DNA of 64,000 nt from Anaerolineales bacterium (GCA_016932955.1 JAFGBV010000004.1:1-64000); one strand, 5' to 3'. Shown: positions 1-9,072, counted from the stretch's first letter. The notes: generated by a model not told the origin, from the sequence alone. Numbers and translations: made by a program.

Positions 1-486
1 ATCCTGGTTGCCGTGCCAGGTCCCCACCGGCGCACCCTGCAGACCACTCTTTATTGGATCAGCATACAGCGTGTAGGTGGTCTCGGTATCGCTGTTATCC
101 CAATGGCCCTGGCGGTTACCATAGTTGGGCACACCGGTGGCATCCTTGCCAGCATCGCCATCAAACATGCTCAGGTCGAATGTGGTCCAGTTGCCTGGCA
201 CGCTGACCCACACCACGACCTTCGCCCCAGCAAAACTGGCCTGGTCGCCTCCTACCACCACCAGGAACTTCCCGTCATCTATTGCACAACTGGGCAGACA
301 GGTAAATCCACCAGGCGGTGGGTCATAGCTCGGCGCTGGCACGCCCGCGGCGCCGGGGCCGCCGAGAATGTTCCACCAGCCGGCTGCCTGACCGACGAAG
401 GCGACGATCACGATCAGGGCCACTGCCCCAATCATCGTCCACATCCCGGTCTTGCTTCTTATCCAACGTTCAAATTTCTTTAACAT
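1..486 (-). CDS. Exported or membrane-anchored protein, N-terminal part (runs off left end)
   Basis: The frame is open from an ATG at 486 to base 1, so only the first 162 residues are visible. An AGGAG ribosome-binding site lies about 7 bases upstream. Residues 1-13 are basic (MLKKFERWIRSK). Residues 14-35 form one hydrophobic segment, an uncleaved signal anchor or signal peptide. The visible region outside the membrane has a Gly/Pro-rich linker, a Cys pair (TCLPSC), and a stretch rich in beta strand, Asn and Thr that contains VWVSVPGNW. It looks like an extracellular beta-sandwich protein. I do not recognise the family. Nothing downstream can be said because the gene continues beyond the window. 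The start is well supported; the function is unknown. Confidence 0.7.
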   Translation of the reverse strand, partial: MLKKFERWIRSKTGMWTMIGAVALIVIVAFVGQAAGWWNILGGPGAAGVPAPSYDPPPGGFTCLPSCAIDDGKFLVVVGGDQASFAGAKVVVWVSVPGNWTTFDLSMFDGDAGKDATGVPNYGNRQGHWDNSDTETTYTLYADPIKSGLQGAPVGTWHGNQD

Positions 487-545
487 AAGATTTCTCCTTT
501 TCTACGAATGAATGAATAGAAAAAAATAAACACTTTGGCACTGCT

Positions 546-555
546 TATATAGTCG
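546..555 (-). promoter_or_regulatory. CGACTATATA motif upstream of the partial surface-protein gene
   Basis: The 10-mer CGACTATATA occurs here on the minus strand about 60 bases before the ATG at 486. It occurs again on the plus strand at 9201-9210, 41 bases before the ATG of another exported protein. It could be an AT-rich -10-like element or an activator site. Chance remains possible. Confidence 0.25.
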
Positions 556-607
556 TCAAATGGATCGAAAAAGGGTCGCTGGCAAAACAAGTCAGCAATC
601 ATATTGG

Positions 608-1570
608 TTATTGTATATTAGTATCGCTGATCAGCACCTCCCTCACCTCTGGTAGGTGCTCAAAACCTGCCGGGTAAATGAGACGCCGCACAGGCACTTT
701 CTGCGCCAGGGCAGAAATTCTACCCAAACGAGCAGATTCAACACCTACGGCGCGCAACAAAGGACCGCTGAAAGAGTAGCGGATCAGTTCCACGGCAGCA
801 TCTTTAGGACTGAGCGGTAAAATCTGGATCGGCTGTTCGCCCTTCCCTGCCTCAACACGCTGAGGAATATACAGGCAGGCGATTGGTTTTGGCTGAATCG
901 AAAAACTTCCATAACCACCCTCGCCAACCCGCACCATTTGTTTATCAGACAGGGGATGGGCTTGCACCCGATCAGCACGATCATTCAAGAAGTAGTGTGC
1001 TTCTGCTGGCCAAAGCTTGATCCATGGATAGGAAAACTGACCCAGAAAAGCTTGATCTTCTACCTCAAGCGCCAGGATATCATCCGTCAAAAAAGAAAAG
1101 CCGGCCTGTAAAAATGTTGCCACCAGCGTGCTCTTGCCAGCCTGGCTATGGGAGAGAAAACCGATCGCATGCTGGTCAATAACCACTGCTGAGGCATGCA
1201 GCGCAAGCCTGCCGGTCCACTCCAGCCACAGCGACATAATGGTGCCCATCAGGCACAGCCACTGCATGGCTGCTTCTGTGTGCGCAAAAGGGTAAAAGGT
1301 GATCGCGGCCGGTTCTAAATCATACACGCCGCATACCGGAATGCGCACCCGCAGCAATCGCTCCTGGCGCCAGATGCGGATCACCGGCTCGTGGCTCGCT
1401 TCGTCCAGCGACTGGCTACTATAAACCAATTCACCCGGCGCAGAGTCGGCCAGGTGAACGGATTGGCAAATTGAATACTCGATTGTGGGTGGGTCAAGAG
1501 AAGGGATCAGATAGTCGCTGAGATCCTCTGCGGCGCCGAGGCGCTGCCCATAACACACATAAGAGTGCAC
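608..1570 (-). CDS. HPr-kinase-like protein of the lasso peptide locus
   Basis: This 320-residue protein resembles the HPr kinase/phosphorylase C-terminal domain, without the N-terminal HprK domain. A P-loop (SHSQAGKST, around residues 175-183) is followed by LTDDILALE, matching the HprK layout of a nucleotide loop followed by acidic metal ligands. The first Gly of the usual P-loop is a Ser. Proteins of this type sit in many lasso clusters, and characterised ones phosphorylate a Ser of the lasso precursor. The start is a GTG at 1570 with a weak AGG upstream. The gene is last in the minus-strand run, 61 bases after the precursor stop. I infer modification of the precursor encoded at 1632-1784; an immunity or regulatory role cannot be excluded. 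Confidence 0.72.
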   Translation of the reverse strand: MHSYVCYGQRLGAAEDLSDYLIPSLDPPTIEYSICQSVHLADSAPGELVYSSQSLDEASHEPVIRIWRQERLLRVRIPVCGVYDLEPAAITFYPFAHTEAAMQWLCLMGTIMSLWLEWTGRLALHASAVVIDQHAIGFLSHSQAGKSTLVATFLQAGFSFLTDDILALEVEDQAFLGQFSYPWIKLWPAEAHYFLNDRADRVQAHPLSDKQMVRVGEGGYGSFSIQPKPIACLYIPQRVEAGKGEQPIQILPLSPKDAAVELIRYSFSGPLLRAVGVESARLGRISALAQKVPVRRLIYPAGFEHLPEVREVLISDTNIQ

Positions 1571-1631
1571 AGGAGCCTTTATTCAACCTTCTAACTTTCT
1601 TAGCGCAACGAATTCCAGCCAAATCGTAAAT

Positions 1632-1784
1632 CTAGTTGAATGAATGCGAACTTTTCAGGTCAAAATTACCCGTAGTTCCCTGCTGGGTGATGGCAGCCAG
1701 GTCGCCAAACTCAACCAGCGCCGGAGCATGGTAGGCTTTCTTGACTTGTTCGGGCTGTTCGGCGACTAATTTCATCTTTTCCAT
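1632..1784 (-). CDS. Lasso peptide precursor (leader plus core)
   Basis: This is a 50-codon gene, too short for most gene finders. A strong GGAGGAA site lies 6-7 bases before the ATG at 1784. The leader carries the lasso recognition signature: Tyr18, Pro21, Leu23 and Gly27 (YHAPALVEFG), then Thr33 at the usual penultimate leader position (DLAAITQ). If Thr33 is -2, the core is QGTTGNFDLKSSHSFN, with an eight-residue ring from Gln1 to Asp8. If cleavage is one residue later, Gly1 would close onto Asp7 in a seven-residue ring. Asp42 is the only acidic residue in the core, so it is the isopeptide acceptor either way. The tail has three Ser and one His and ends in Asn. The B1, B2 and C genes lie just upstream. 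The leader call is secure; the exact core boundary is inference. Confidence 0.85.
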   Translation of the reverse strand: MEKMKLVAEQPEQVKKAYHAPALVEFGDLAAITQQGTTGNFDLKSSHSFN

Positions 1785-1826
1785 GATGATTTCCTCCAAT
1801 AAATGGCAAACGGAAAAACTTCTCTC

Positions 1827-1845
1827 CTGCTAATCATTATAGCAG
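1827..1845 (-). promoter_or_regulatory. Extended -10 promoter with overlapping inverted repeat, for the lasso precursor
   Basis: On the minus strand TGC-TATAAT (1844 to 1836) is a consensus extended -10 box, and no clear -35 is needed or seen. The predicted start leaves a leader of about 45 bases before the precursor ATG. A perfect inverted repeat, CTGCTA (1827-1832) and TAGCAG (1840-1845), overlaps the -10 box and could be a repressor operator. The precursor can therefore be transcribed separately from the enzyme genes upstream. Confidence 0.6.
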
Positions 1846-1939
1846 AAATTAACTTGCTGCGCATTGTACTCTCTTTCAGGGTTTTCGGCAAGCCAATAAG
1901 GGGGTAAAAAATTACCGGTTTCCCCTCATACTTAAATTC

Positions 1940-3892
1940 TCATTGAAAGTAAAGGCGAAGCCAGATCTCCAATGCAAAAGGCAGCCAGATGCGGTATCCA
2001 AAAGATGCCTGCCCACGCTGCACCCGTTCAAGCTCACGACGTAAGTCAGCAGGTTTGATGATCCCCATTTGCGCCCCCTGCGAGTTAAGCAGCAGCTGGT
2101 CGGCTCGTGCCAGGGTCTCTTTTTTTTGATACGCCGCCTTCACCCACACCTCCGGGCCTGTTTTGAGCAGGATGCGCTCCAAGACCTGGGCAGGGAGATG
2201 CTGGCGCAATGCGCGGCGCAAGATGCGCTTGCGGTCGATGCCCAGGGTGAGCTGCTCGGGAGGGATCGCCAGGGCAAACTGGCCCAGGCGGATATCATCC
2301 CAGGGGCTCCAGGATTCTGCCCCAAAAGCAGCAAACATGCGCGAGAAGTTCAGATGAATGCGTACGGAACGTGCATCCTTTAAGAGGCGATAGCGAAGTT
2401 CCAGCGCTCGATCATTCGAGAAAAGCAGTTCTCGGCTGGGAACGATAAAACCAAGCGAGGGCTGCTCCCAAACCCAGGCGAGCAGTGCGGCGCGCTGTTC
2501 CGGCGCGACCTGCACCCAGGGCGGAATAATCTTGCTGCTGCCCGGCAGCAGGCGCCCGCGCCAGCGGCTTAGACTTTCACGAATGGGCTGAACCAGAAGC
2601 GGGACCAACAGCATGTTGCGCAGCAACCAGCCCGGAGAAACGCCCTGTAATCTGCTGTGCTCTAGCAGATCGCGAGTGAAGGCAAGGATTTGTGCACTAC
2701 GAAGCCGTTGGAGATAGTGATAGGGATTTCCTGCTCCTACCACGCTATCCCCACCCGACCCGGTCATGCAGACCACCGGCCCCGGCTGTAACCTGCGCAG
2801 TGCTTCGACAAAATAGGGGCGGAATATGACATCCCCAGGCTCGTCACGCTGCGGGGCATAGGGAGGGCAATCAGCCAGCACCGGCGCATCGTCCACGCAT
2901 ACCTCTTGGAGCTGTAAACCACTATGCTGTGCGACAAGGCGGCTGCTGGCCAGTTCTTCTTCGAGGGGAAAAGCCTGTGAAGTGAAAGTGACGGGTTGGA
3001 AGGAAGGAGTCAGCCCAGCGGGATTTTGCGCCAGTTGTTCAGCGGCAATCGCAGCAATGGCTGTTGAATCATGCCCGCCGCTCATGAAGAGCAGCACGGG
3101 GCGGGTGGAACGCAGGCGGTCACGCACCGCACGCTGAAAGAGATGCAGGAAGTGCTCGGCATATTCCTCATCGCTGCTGTAACGGATGCGCATCGACGGA
3201 TCATAATCCCAATACTGCTCCGTGCGCAGTCCCTGGCGGTCAGCAAAGAGGCGCTCAGCAGCAGCCAGCTTATGAACGCCTAGGTAATAGCTTTCGCGCT
3301 GCCCACCCATATCGGGCAGGATCAGATCCTTACGAACCATTTCCTCATTCAACTGCACGGGGAAGGCCGGATCCTCCAGCAGTTGCAGGGCATCCGTGGC
3401 AAACTGAAAAACACCGCTTGCATAGCGGTAATGGATGATGCGCATGGCTTGCTGATCGGCAGCGGCGAAAAGGCTCTGGCTGCGGGCATCCCAGAGCGCA
3501 AAAGCAAAGTCGCCGATCAAGTGCGCAGGGCAGCCCGCGCCCCAATGCGCATAGGAGGCTAAGATCAGGTCGGCATCCGTAGGGGAAAAGCCATCCTCAC
3601 CAAGCGGCTGCACCAGCCCTTTGGCGGACAGAAAAGGGATCAGCTCATCGCGGTTGTCGAGGCGCGCATCAGCCACCAGGGTTAGATCATTCGTGGCATT
3701 ATGGAGAGGCTGGCGCTCCCGCTGCGATTCCGGCGTGGTGTAGAATGCCAGGTGGGCAAAGCCAATATTGCCCTCGACCCAGTAACGGATGCCATCCGGG
3801 GCGCGGTAAGCGGCAGCCTGGGCCATTTTTTGCAGCAAAGCCGGATCCACAGGCGCGCCATCGAAGTGAATGACGCCGCAGATACCACTCAT
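1940..3892 (-). CDS. Lasso peptide macrolactam synthetase (asparagine-synthetase-like C protein)
   Basis: This 650-residue protein has the asparagine synthetase B architecture: an N-terminal class II glutamine amidotransferase fold (residues 1-200), then a synthetase domain with the pyrophosphate loop SGGHDSTA near residue 270. In lasso clusters this enzyme adenylates the side-chain carboxylate of the core Asp/Glu and closes the ring with the core N-terminus. The N-terminus reads MSGICG rather than MCGI, so the catalytic Cys2 of the glutaminase is replaced by Ser. This fits a cyclase using an amine from the peptide rather than ammonia from glutamine. The ATG overlaps the B2 stop by four bases, which indicates translational coupling. 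Confidence 0.88.
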   Translation of the reverse strand: MSGICGVIHFDGAPVDPALLQKMAQAAAYRAPDGIRYWVEGNIGFAHLAFYTTPESQRERQPLHNATNDLTLVADARLDNRDELIPFLSAKGLVQPLGEDGFSPTDADLILASYAHWGAGCPAHLIGDFAFALWDARSQSLFAAADQQAMRIIHYRYASGVFQFATDALQLLEDPAFPVQLNEEMVRKDLILPDMGGQRESYYLGVHKLAAAERLFADRQGLRTEQYWDYDPSMRIRYSSDEEYAEHFLHLFQRAVRDRLRSTRPVLLFMSGGHDSTAIAAIAAEQLAQNPAGLTPSFQPVTFTSQAFPLEEELASSRLVAQHSGLQLQEVCVDDAPVLADCPPYAPQRDEPGDVIFRPYFVEALRRLQPGPVVCMTGSGGDSVVGAGNPYHYLQRLRSAQILAFTRDLLEHSRLQGVSPGWLLRNMLLVPLLVQPIRESLSRWRGRLLPGSSKIIPPWVQVAPEQRAALLAWVWEQPSLGFIVPSRELLFSNDRALELRYRLLKDARSVRIHLNFSRMFAAFGAESWSPWDDIRLGQFALAIPPEQLTLGIDRKRILRRALRQHLPAQVLERILLKTGPEVWVKAAYQKKETLARADQLLLNSQGAQMGIIKPADLRRELERVQRGQASFGYRIWLPFALEIWLRLYFQ

Positions 3893-4344
3893 GTGCGGTT
3901 ACCCTGACCTGCCAATACCGCATATTGTTCCGTGAGTGTCTCCGGCTGACCGATTGGCTGGCCTTCGAATTCCAGCCAGGCATGTGCAACCAGCCCGTCG
4001 GCTTGCTTGCGCACGCCAAAATGCAGCTCAGTGGGGATACCACGTTTTGCCAGCATGCGCTGCAAGACCAGGGAACGACGCAGGCAGGTCATCGGGTAGA
4101 GATGGTTGCGGGCAGCGCGATTGACCTGCTCATCCAGGCGTTTGATGGTGAGCAGTGCATCGCCCTTTAGCTTCCTGCGCCCAGGATTCTGCTGCCCCAT
4201 GTCCAGGCGCGCTTTCAGGCGGCGGTAATTGATCAGCCGCAATCCCAGGTCAACCAACAACAAAAAGATCCAGGCTTCGAGAAATATCCCCCACTCCCTG
4301 AGGCTCAACGCGCCGGCTTTGCGCAGCTTATGCCACAGCGTCAT
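3889..4344 (-). CDS. Lasso peptide B2 protein, transglutaminase-like leader peptidase
   Basis: This 151-residue protein belongs to the transglutaminase-like family that cleaves the lasso leader. The catalytic Cys lies in TCLRRSLVLQRML and the His in AHAWLEFEG, with the conserved spacing of this short family. Residues 15-40 include a hydrophobic stretch (WGIFLEAWIFLLLVDLGL), which may be membrane-associated. The length matches split B2 proteins that work with a separate B1. It overlaps B1 by 17 bases and C by 4, so B1, B2 and C are one coupled unit. It should cut after residue 34 or 35 of the precursor at 1632-1784. Confidence 0.88.
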   Translation of the reverse strand: MTLWHKLRKAGALSLREWGIFLEAWIFLLLVDLGLRLINYRRLKARLDMGQQNPGRRKLKGDALLTIKRLDEQVNRAARNHLYPMTCLRRSLVLQRMLAKRGIPTELHFGVRKQADGLVAHAWLEFEGQPIGQPETLTEQYAVLAGQGNRT

Positions 4345-4642
4345 GCGGCGGCTCTTCCTGGGCCGAAGAGACTTCCAGCAACCCCGCGGCAGATAGCTCC
4401 TGCACCAGGCGGATCAGATCTGCCTGCAACTGTTCGGGCGGAGCATCATATTCTTCCAGCAAAGCCTGGCTGACCGGCGCCAGGCAGCCGAACTCAGCCA
4501 GCAGCGCCCACATGCGCGTGCCCACATCATCCAGGCCGTAATACTTGCCGCTGGCTACGTTCAGGATCACCGCCTCGCCGCTGATCTCGCGGAAGATCAC
4601 CTCTTCCGGGATGGATACAGTTGATTGCAGGGTTATTGTCAT
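4328..4642 (-). CDS. Lasso peptide B1 protein (PqqD-like RiPP recognition element)
   Basis: This 104-residue PqqD-family protein has the winged-helix RRE fold that binds the leader peptide through its Tyr-Pro-Leu-Gly signature. The conserved segment VILNVASGKYYGLDDVGTRM (about residues 26-45) and the helical C-terminal half ending LVQELSAAGLLEV are typical. I chose the ATG at 4642, preceded by GAGGT, over a TTG one codon upstream. The gene starts about 26 bases after the stop of the C25 peptidase gene, so both probably share a transcript. Its role is to present the precursor to the B2 peptidase. Confidence 0.87.
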   Translation of the reverse strand: MTITLQSTVSIPEEVIFREISGEAVILNVASGKYYGLDDVGTRMWALLAEFGCLAPVSQALLEEYDAPPEQLQADLIRLVQELSAAGLLEVSSAQEEPPHDAVA

Positions 4643-4671
4643 CAATGACCTCGTAGGAAGAGTTCGCTAAT

Positions 4672-7600
4672 TCAACGTCGCAGCACCATTGGCAGATAGC
4701 CGCCAGCCTGAGGATGGGTGCGCAGGGTGATTTGGGCAACCTGCAGCGCATCGCCCTGAGAAACGGCAGTGACCAGCGCCAGGTCCTGCTCCCAGGGGTG
4801 AGCATCCAGAGGGATGGTGACCAGAACCTGGAGCGGAGTAGATCCGAATGGATAGATCTGCATGCTGGTATGGTTGATCTGCGTTTCCCAAAGCGCTCCA
4901 GTGATTTCGACATCAAAAATATCGGCAGTGTTGCCGAGGTTGTTTAACGTCACCGTGTAGGTAACAACACGGCCCGGAAGAGCCGAAAGCGTATCCGGCG
5001 CAGCGTTTAGCGCTACCCCATAACCATTAGCCGTCAGGTAGGCGGTGCCTGTATCTAGCTTGCCCACATCGCCAACCGAGCGCGCCTCAAACACAATGCT
5101 ATCCACCAGACCAGGCTGTATTGCGGCAGGGATGCTCACGGTGAGGGGAATTACAGCAACCTCGCCCGGCTCCAGCGGGCCGACAGAGGCAGGGAGGGGG
5201 ACAAGACCCCAATCCAGCGCGCTGGCTGCGCTCAGATCGATCTCGTCCGTATAGCCGCCAATGTTGGTGATGCGCATGGCAAAGGCCACCTCATCGCCGG
5301 CATTTCCGGCGCGGTACTGGATGCTGGGCGACACATCCACGCCATAGGTGCGCGCCAGGGTCTGCAGCGTGGAGATCGCCTTGCGGTTGGGGGCAGATTG
5401 CGAGGCAGCCGAGATCACCGCAATGTCAAGGGTCTTATCCGGCGTGTCTGCAGGTACGGAAAGCGATACGGTGACGAATGCCTGCTCGCCAGGGTCCAAA
5501 TCAAAGCTGGTAGCCGGTTCAATGGTCAACGGCCATTGATCCTCTTCGGCGGTCAACAGGAAGGTATCAGCGACATCGCCGGTATTGGTGAGGGTCAATT
5601 GATATTCCACGCTGCTCCCCGGCAGCACAGTACGCCAGGCCTGGCTGGGGGCCAGGTCGACGCCATAGATCTTGGCGGTGGTGGAGAGGGTGAAGGTGGC
5701 GGTCGCCTCGATATCGCCAATGGAGGTGACTGAAACGCTGGCCTGATCAACCTGCCCGCCAAACACGCCCAGGGGAATCTGCACCGTCACCGGCACCTGC
5801 GCCTGCGCGCCAGCCGCCAGGGCCACCTGGCTCTCAGGCGTTGTGGTTGTCCACTGGTTGCCGTTGATTGCCACGACAAATGTATCGGCAATGGAACCCG
5901 TATTGGTAATCGTCAGCTGGTACTCCACCGACGTGCCTTCTAGCCCGGATTGCGCCAGCCTATCGGCGCTTGCCTCCAGCCCATACGGGCTGAGCAGGTG
6001 CAGGGCAGGGTCGCCAAAAATCGTGTAGGTGTTGATCAGGTCGCTATGGGCATTCACGGAGAACAAAGCCAGGCGCGCCGCCAGGGTGGCCGCGCCCAAC
6101 TCCCAAACGCCTTGCCCATAGACTGCCTGATAGAATCCGCCCACCAGGCGGTCGTGACCCGAGGCGATTCCCAGCCCGGTGGGTGAAAAGGTGGCTGCCG
6201 CGCCAGCCTGAGGTTTGGCAAGGAACAATTCCGCGATGCTGGGCTCCAGGAGGGGATGATACCAATGCCCATCCAGGCAGGTCAGCGAGAGCACGATGGG
6301 AAGCTGGCTGCTGTTGGTGAGGGTATCGAAATCGTTGTAGTAAGGGCTGGCTGGACGATAGTACCAGATTCTCTCGTGTGCCCAGTTGCGGTGGGCGGCA
6401 TGACCAAAGAAATTAACGAACTGCATGCCCTGTCCGTTCAGCGCGGCGGCGATGGCGGCATTCACATTGGGGCAGGATGGCCCGCCGTCGTAAGGCGGTA
6501 TACCGCAGTTACCGGTATCGGCGTAATCATCCATGTAAACCTTCGTGGCGCTGAAATCCGCCGCGATATAGGTGTCGATGATGCTGTTTGCCGAGGCTGG
6601 GAAATCTCCAGCCGAGTCAGGGGTGTTATCGGCGACAAAGAGGTGGTTGCGCTGCCAGTCGGCGCGCGGCGAGCCTTCAAAAGCGATGATCTTATCCACC
6701 ACGTCAGCCATCTGGGCGGGTGTTTTCACCGGAATGCGCCCGATCAAAACATCGGGCATCACATCATCCCCCACGATCGCCGCCAGCAAGTTCGACGAAT
6801 CCGCCTCCCCCATCCAGGGATCGACCCAGGCCAGGTAAGGCGGCATGAGCACCGCGCTGCTGCTGATGTAATGCTTTAGATCCCAATGGCCGTCGCCCAC
6901 CAGAACGACATAGGCAGGCAGCGGCGCTACCCAGTGGGCAAAGGTGTACTCGAGGAAATTCTTGATCGCCATCGGATGAAGGATGCCCTCGTTGAACTCG
7001 TTGTAAACATCCTCGATGCTGACCACCAGGGTGCGCAGGCCCTGATCGGCGCGGTAATCGGCCAGGTCTTGCGCGCCAGACAGGAAATCCGGGTGGGCGA
7101 TGATGATGTAATCGGCGCCGTTGTCGTCCGAGCGCAGCTCGGGAGGGGTATAGTAGCTCAGTGCAGCGGGGGTTTTCAGAGCCGTCTCCGCCACCAGGGC
7201 ATACCCTGCCCCGGCGCCATGGCTGACCTGGAAGGATGCCTGGTATGCGCCGCCGGATGGCGTCACCGCGGGGTTGAGCACCCGCACCGGCTGGCTGGCA
7301 TCGGTAATCTCGTAAACCGTGATATCCGCGCTGCTGAAGCCATCGGTGACATAACGCCAGGTGCCAGCCTCGCCGGTGAAAGAAAGCCAGTTGTCCACCG
7401 CCAGGAACTGGCGGGCATACTCGATCTCGAACCAATCCAACAAGACCTGCGGATTGGGAGCAGCGTCGAGGACGATCTGGAGCTTGAGGGCATTGGCGCC
7501 AGATAACAGGTCGGTGCCTGGCACCTGGGCTTCGAAGGCATAACGGCTGCGCCCATCCCAGGTGGCATCGTCGATCGGCGTTGTGCGGTTGTTGAGGTTG

Positions 7601-9036
7601 ATCAACACATGATGGTCGGGATTCATGCTGTCATTGTAGTTGAACGAAACCAGCTCCCCGCGCACAATGGCGGTGAAGGGCTGGGCAGCCAGGGCGCTGA
7701 GGTTGGTGGAATAGGCATGCACATTGGCATCATAAAAATAATCCCAGAACCAGTTATCCTCGCCGGTGAAATGGGCATCCCAGCGAATAAGGGATGTTTC
7801 GGCATGGGCGGTGGCGCGGTAAGATGAAGGCGTTGTTGCTGAGCCAGGCGCGCCATTCACGGTGCCCATGCGCAACTGGCCCGCCGCCCCGGCCACCGAC
7901 AGCCAGTAGATGTTGCGATCGGTATATTTTTCCATCACCGTGGCGTTGAATTGCGGCTGCCAGTTCTGCTTGGAGCCATCCGGGTAGTGGCGCAGGTAGC
8001 TCATCCAGTGCTGGTTCTCGTCCGCATACCAGGTAGCCATGCGCTCGCCCTGGAAGGCCACTCCATAAAACAGGATGTAATCCCCCGTATCAAACACGCC
8101 ATCGCTCTCGCCAGCCACGTAGATGGCAATCTCCAACCCCTGGCTGGTCATGCGCAGGCGGCGCGGGTCGATGCCTGCGGGATCCATGCCGGCATCGACC
8201 AGGTCCTGATGGGTAATCTTGTACATGCCGTCCTGCTCGACGCCGATCTTGAGCCGTGGGCCGCTGATGCTGGTCTCGTGCAGGTCGCTGAGAACAGGCT
8301 GCGTGCGCCAGGCAAGCGCTTGCTCGTAGTTCAGCAAGGCGCCTTCCAGGAGCGCATCTTGCGCGCTGCCTGGGAGTGCAGATGCACCGGATTCGAAGGA
8401 TGCTTCTCCCGCACCGCCCGTGAAGGTCACCATCACCTGCATATGCGGGCGCCAGAGCAGGGACTTTTGATCTGGGAGCGCCTGGAAAGGCGACAGGCGC
8501 AGGAGCACCACGCGCTGCTCGCGCAGCCAGGCATCTTGCACGATCTCGGCTGCAAGGGCCGGGTAAGGGCTGGCATCTTCCGCGGCAGCCGCCAGGGGGT
8601 CCTTCATCCACTCCCCCGCTTCCGCCTCCCAATCCAGCGGGGCGGGGCGCGGCGCAGTTGCCAGCGGCGTGGAGAGCGCCAGGGATTGCGCAGCATCGCC
8701 GCTCAGCGAAACCTGCACCTCACCCTGCGCGGGCACGCCCAGCAGCACGGTGACCACCGGCACCTGCGGCTTGCCCGCCTCGTTGGAGAGGGCCAGGGAA
8801 ACGCCGGGAAGGGCATCTTCTGCAAAGGAGCCGTCCTCAGCCGCCTGCAACGCGGCGTCGAAACTGGGCGCATCCAGCTCCAGCGTTACGCCATTGCCAT
8901 CCGAGTGCAAGATGCGCACTGCCGGAAGATCAGGCGCGGCGGCGCGGGCAGGGGCGAGGCCCAGCGGCGGCCAGAGCAGGGAGATCAATACAAGGAATGT
9001 GATCAGGCGTATGATTTGATGAGGCTGTCTTTTCAT
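4672..9036 (-). CDS. Secreted gingipain-like C25 cysteine peptidase with four beta-sandwich repeats
   Basis: This protein has about 1454 residues. A signal peptide spans residues 1-33 (TM-like core ending PARAAAPD). A propeptide-like region is followed by a C25 (gingipain) catalytic domain from about residue 640, with the family strand YVVLVGDGHWD, the catalytic His in NFFGHAAH and the catalytic Cys in VLSLTCLDGHW. From about residue 1020 come four repeats of roughly 100 residues, each starting YG(L/V) and containing T(I/L)TN(T/I)G-x-x-D, like NEW3/CARDB-type beta-sandwich domains. The C-terminus is GGYLPMVLRR, similar to the end of the M14 peptidase at 51483-54206. I chose the ATG at 9036 over a TTG two codons upstream. 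It is the first gene of the lasso operon, but whether it takes part in lasso biology is unknown. Confidence 0.85.
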   Translation of the reverse strand: MKRQPHQIIRLITFLVLISLLWPPLGLAPARAAAPDLPAVRILHSDGNGVTLELDAPSFDAALQAAEDGSFAEDALPGVSLALSNEAGKPQVPVVTVLLGVPAQGEVQVSLSGDAAQSLALSTPLATAPRPAPLDWEAEAGEWMKDPLAAAAEDASPYPALAAEIVQDAWLREQRVVLLRLSPFQALPDQKSLLWRPHMQVMVTFTGGAGEASFESGASALPGSAQDALLEGALLNYEQALAWRTQPVLSDLHETSISGPRLKIGVEQDGMYKITHQDLVDAGMDPAGIDPRRLRMTSQGLEIAIYVAGESDGVFDTGDYILFYGVAFQGERMATWYADENQHWMSYLRHYPDGSKQNWQPQFNATVMEKYTDRNIYWLSVAGAAGQLRMGTVNGAPGSATTPSSYRATAHAETSLIRWDAHFTGEDNWFWDYFYDANVHAYSTNLSALAAQPFTAIVRGELVSFNYNDSMNPDHHVLINLNNRTTPIDDATWDGRSRYAFEAQVPGTDLLSGANALKLQIVLDAAPNPQVLLDWFEIEYARQFLAVDNWLSFTGEAGTWRYVTDGFSSADITVYEITDASQPVRVLNPAVTPSGGAYQASFQVSHGAGAGYALVAETALKTPAALSYYTPPELRSDDNGADYIIIAHPDFLSGAQDLADYRADQGLRTLVVSIEDVYNEFNEGILHPMAIKNFLEYTFAHWVAPLPAYVVLVGDGHWDLKHYISSSAVLMPPYLAWVDPWMGEADSSNLLAAIVGDDVMPDVLIGRIPVKTPAQMADVVDKIIAFEGSPRADWQRNHLFVADNTPDSAGDFPASANSIIDTYIAADFSATKVYMDDYADTGNCGIPPYDGGPSCPNVNAAIAAALNGQGMQFVNFFGHAAHRNWAHERIWYYRPASPYYNDFDTLTNSSQLPIVLSLTCLDGHWYHPLLEPSIAELFLAKPQAGAAATFSPTGLGIASGHDRLVGGFYQAVYGQGVWELGAATLAARLALFSVNAHSDLINTYTIFGDPALHLLSPYGLEASADRLAQSGLEGTSVEYQLTITNTGSIADTFVVAINGNQWTTTTPESQVALAAGAQAQVPVTVQIPLGVFGGQVDQASVSVTSIGDIEATATFTLSTTAKIYGVDLAPSQAWRTVLPGSSVEYQLTLTNTGDVADTFLLTAEEDQWPLTIEPATSFDLDPGEQAFVTVSLSVPADTPDKTLDIAVISAASQSAPNRKAISTLQTLARTYGVDVSPSIQYRAGNAGDEVAFAMRITNIGGYTDEIDLSAASALDWGLVPLPASVGPLEPGEVAVIPLTVSIPAAIQPGLVDSIVFEARSVGDVGKLDTGTAYLTANGYGVALNAAPDTLSALPGRVVTYTVTLNNLGNTADIFDVEITGALWETQINHTSMQIYPFGSTPLQVLVTIPLDAHPWEQDLALVTAVSQGDALQVAQITLRTHPQAGGYLPMVLRR

Positions 9037-9072
9037 GGTCAAGCTCTTATTTCGAGAGGTTCCTTCCCCCGT

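Noticed and set aside
13..483. Long open frame on the plus strand at the left end
   Set aside because: It is the antisense shadow of the minus-strand gene that runs from 486 to the window edge, which has a ribosome-binding site and a membrane anchor.
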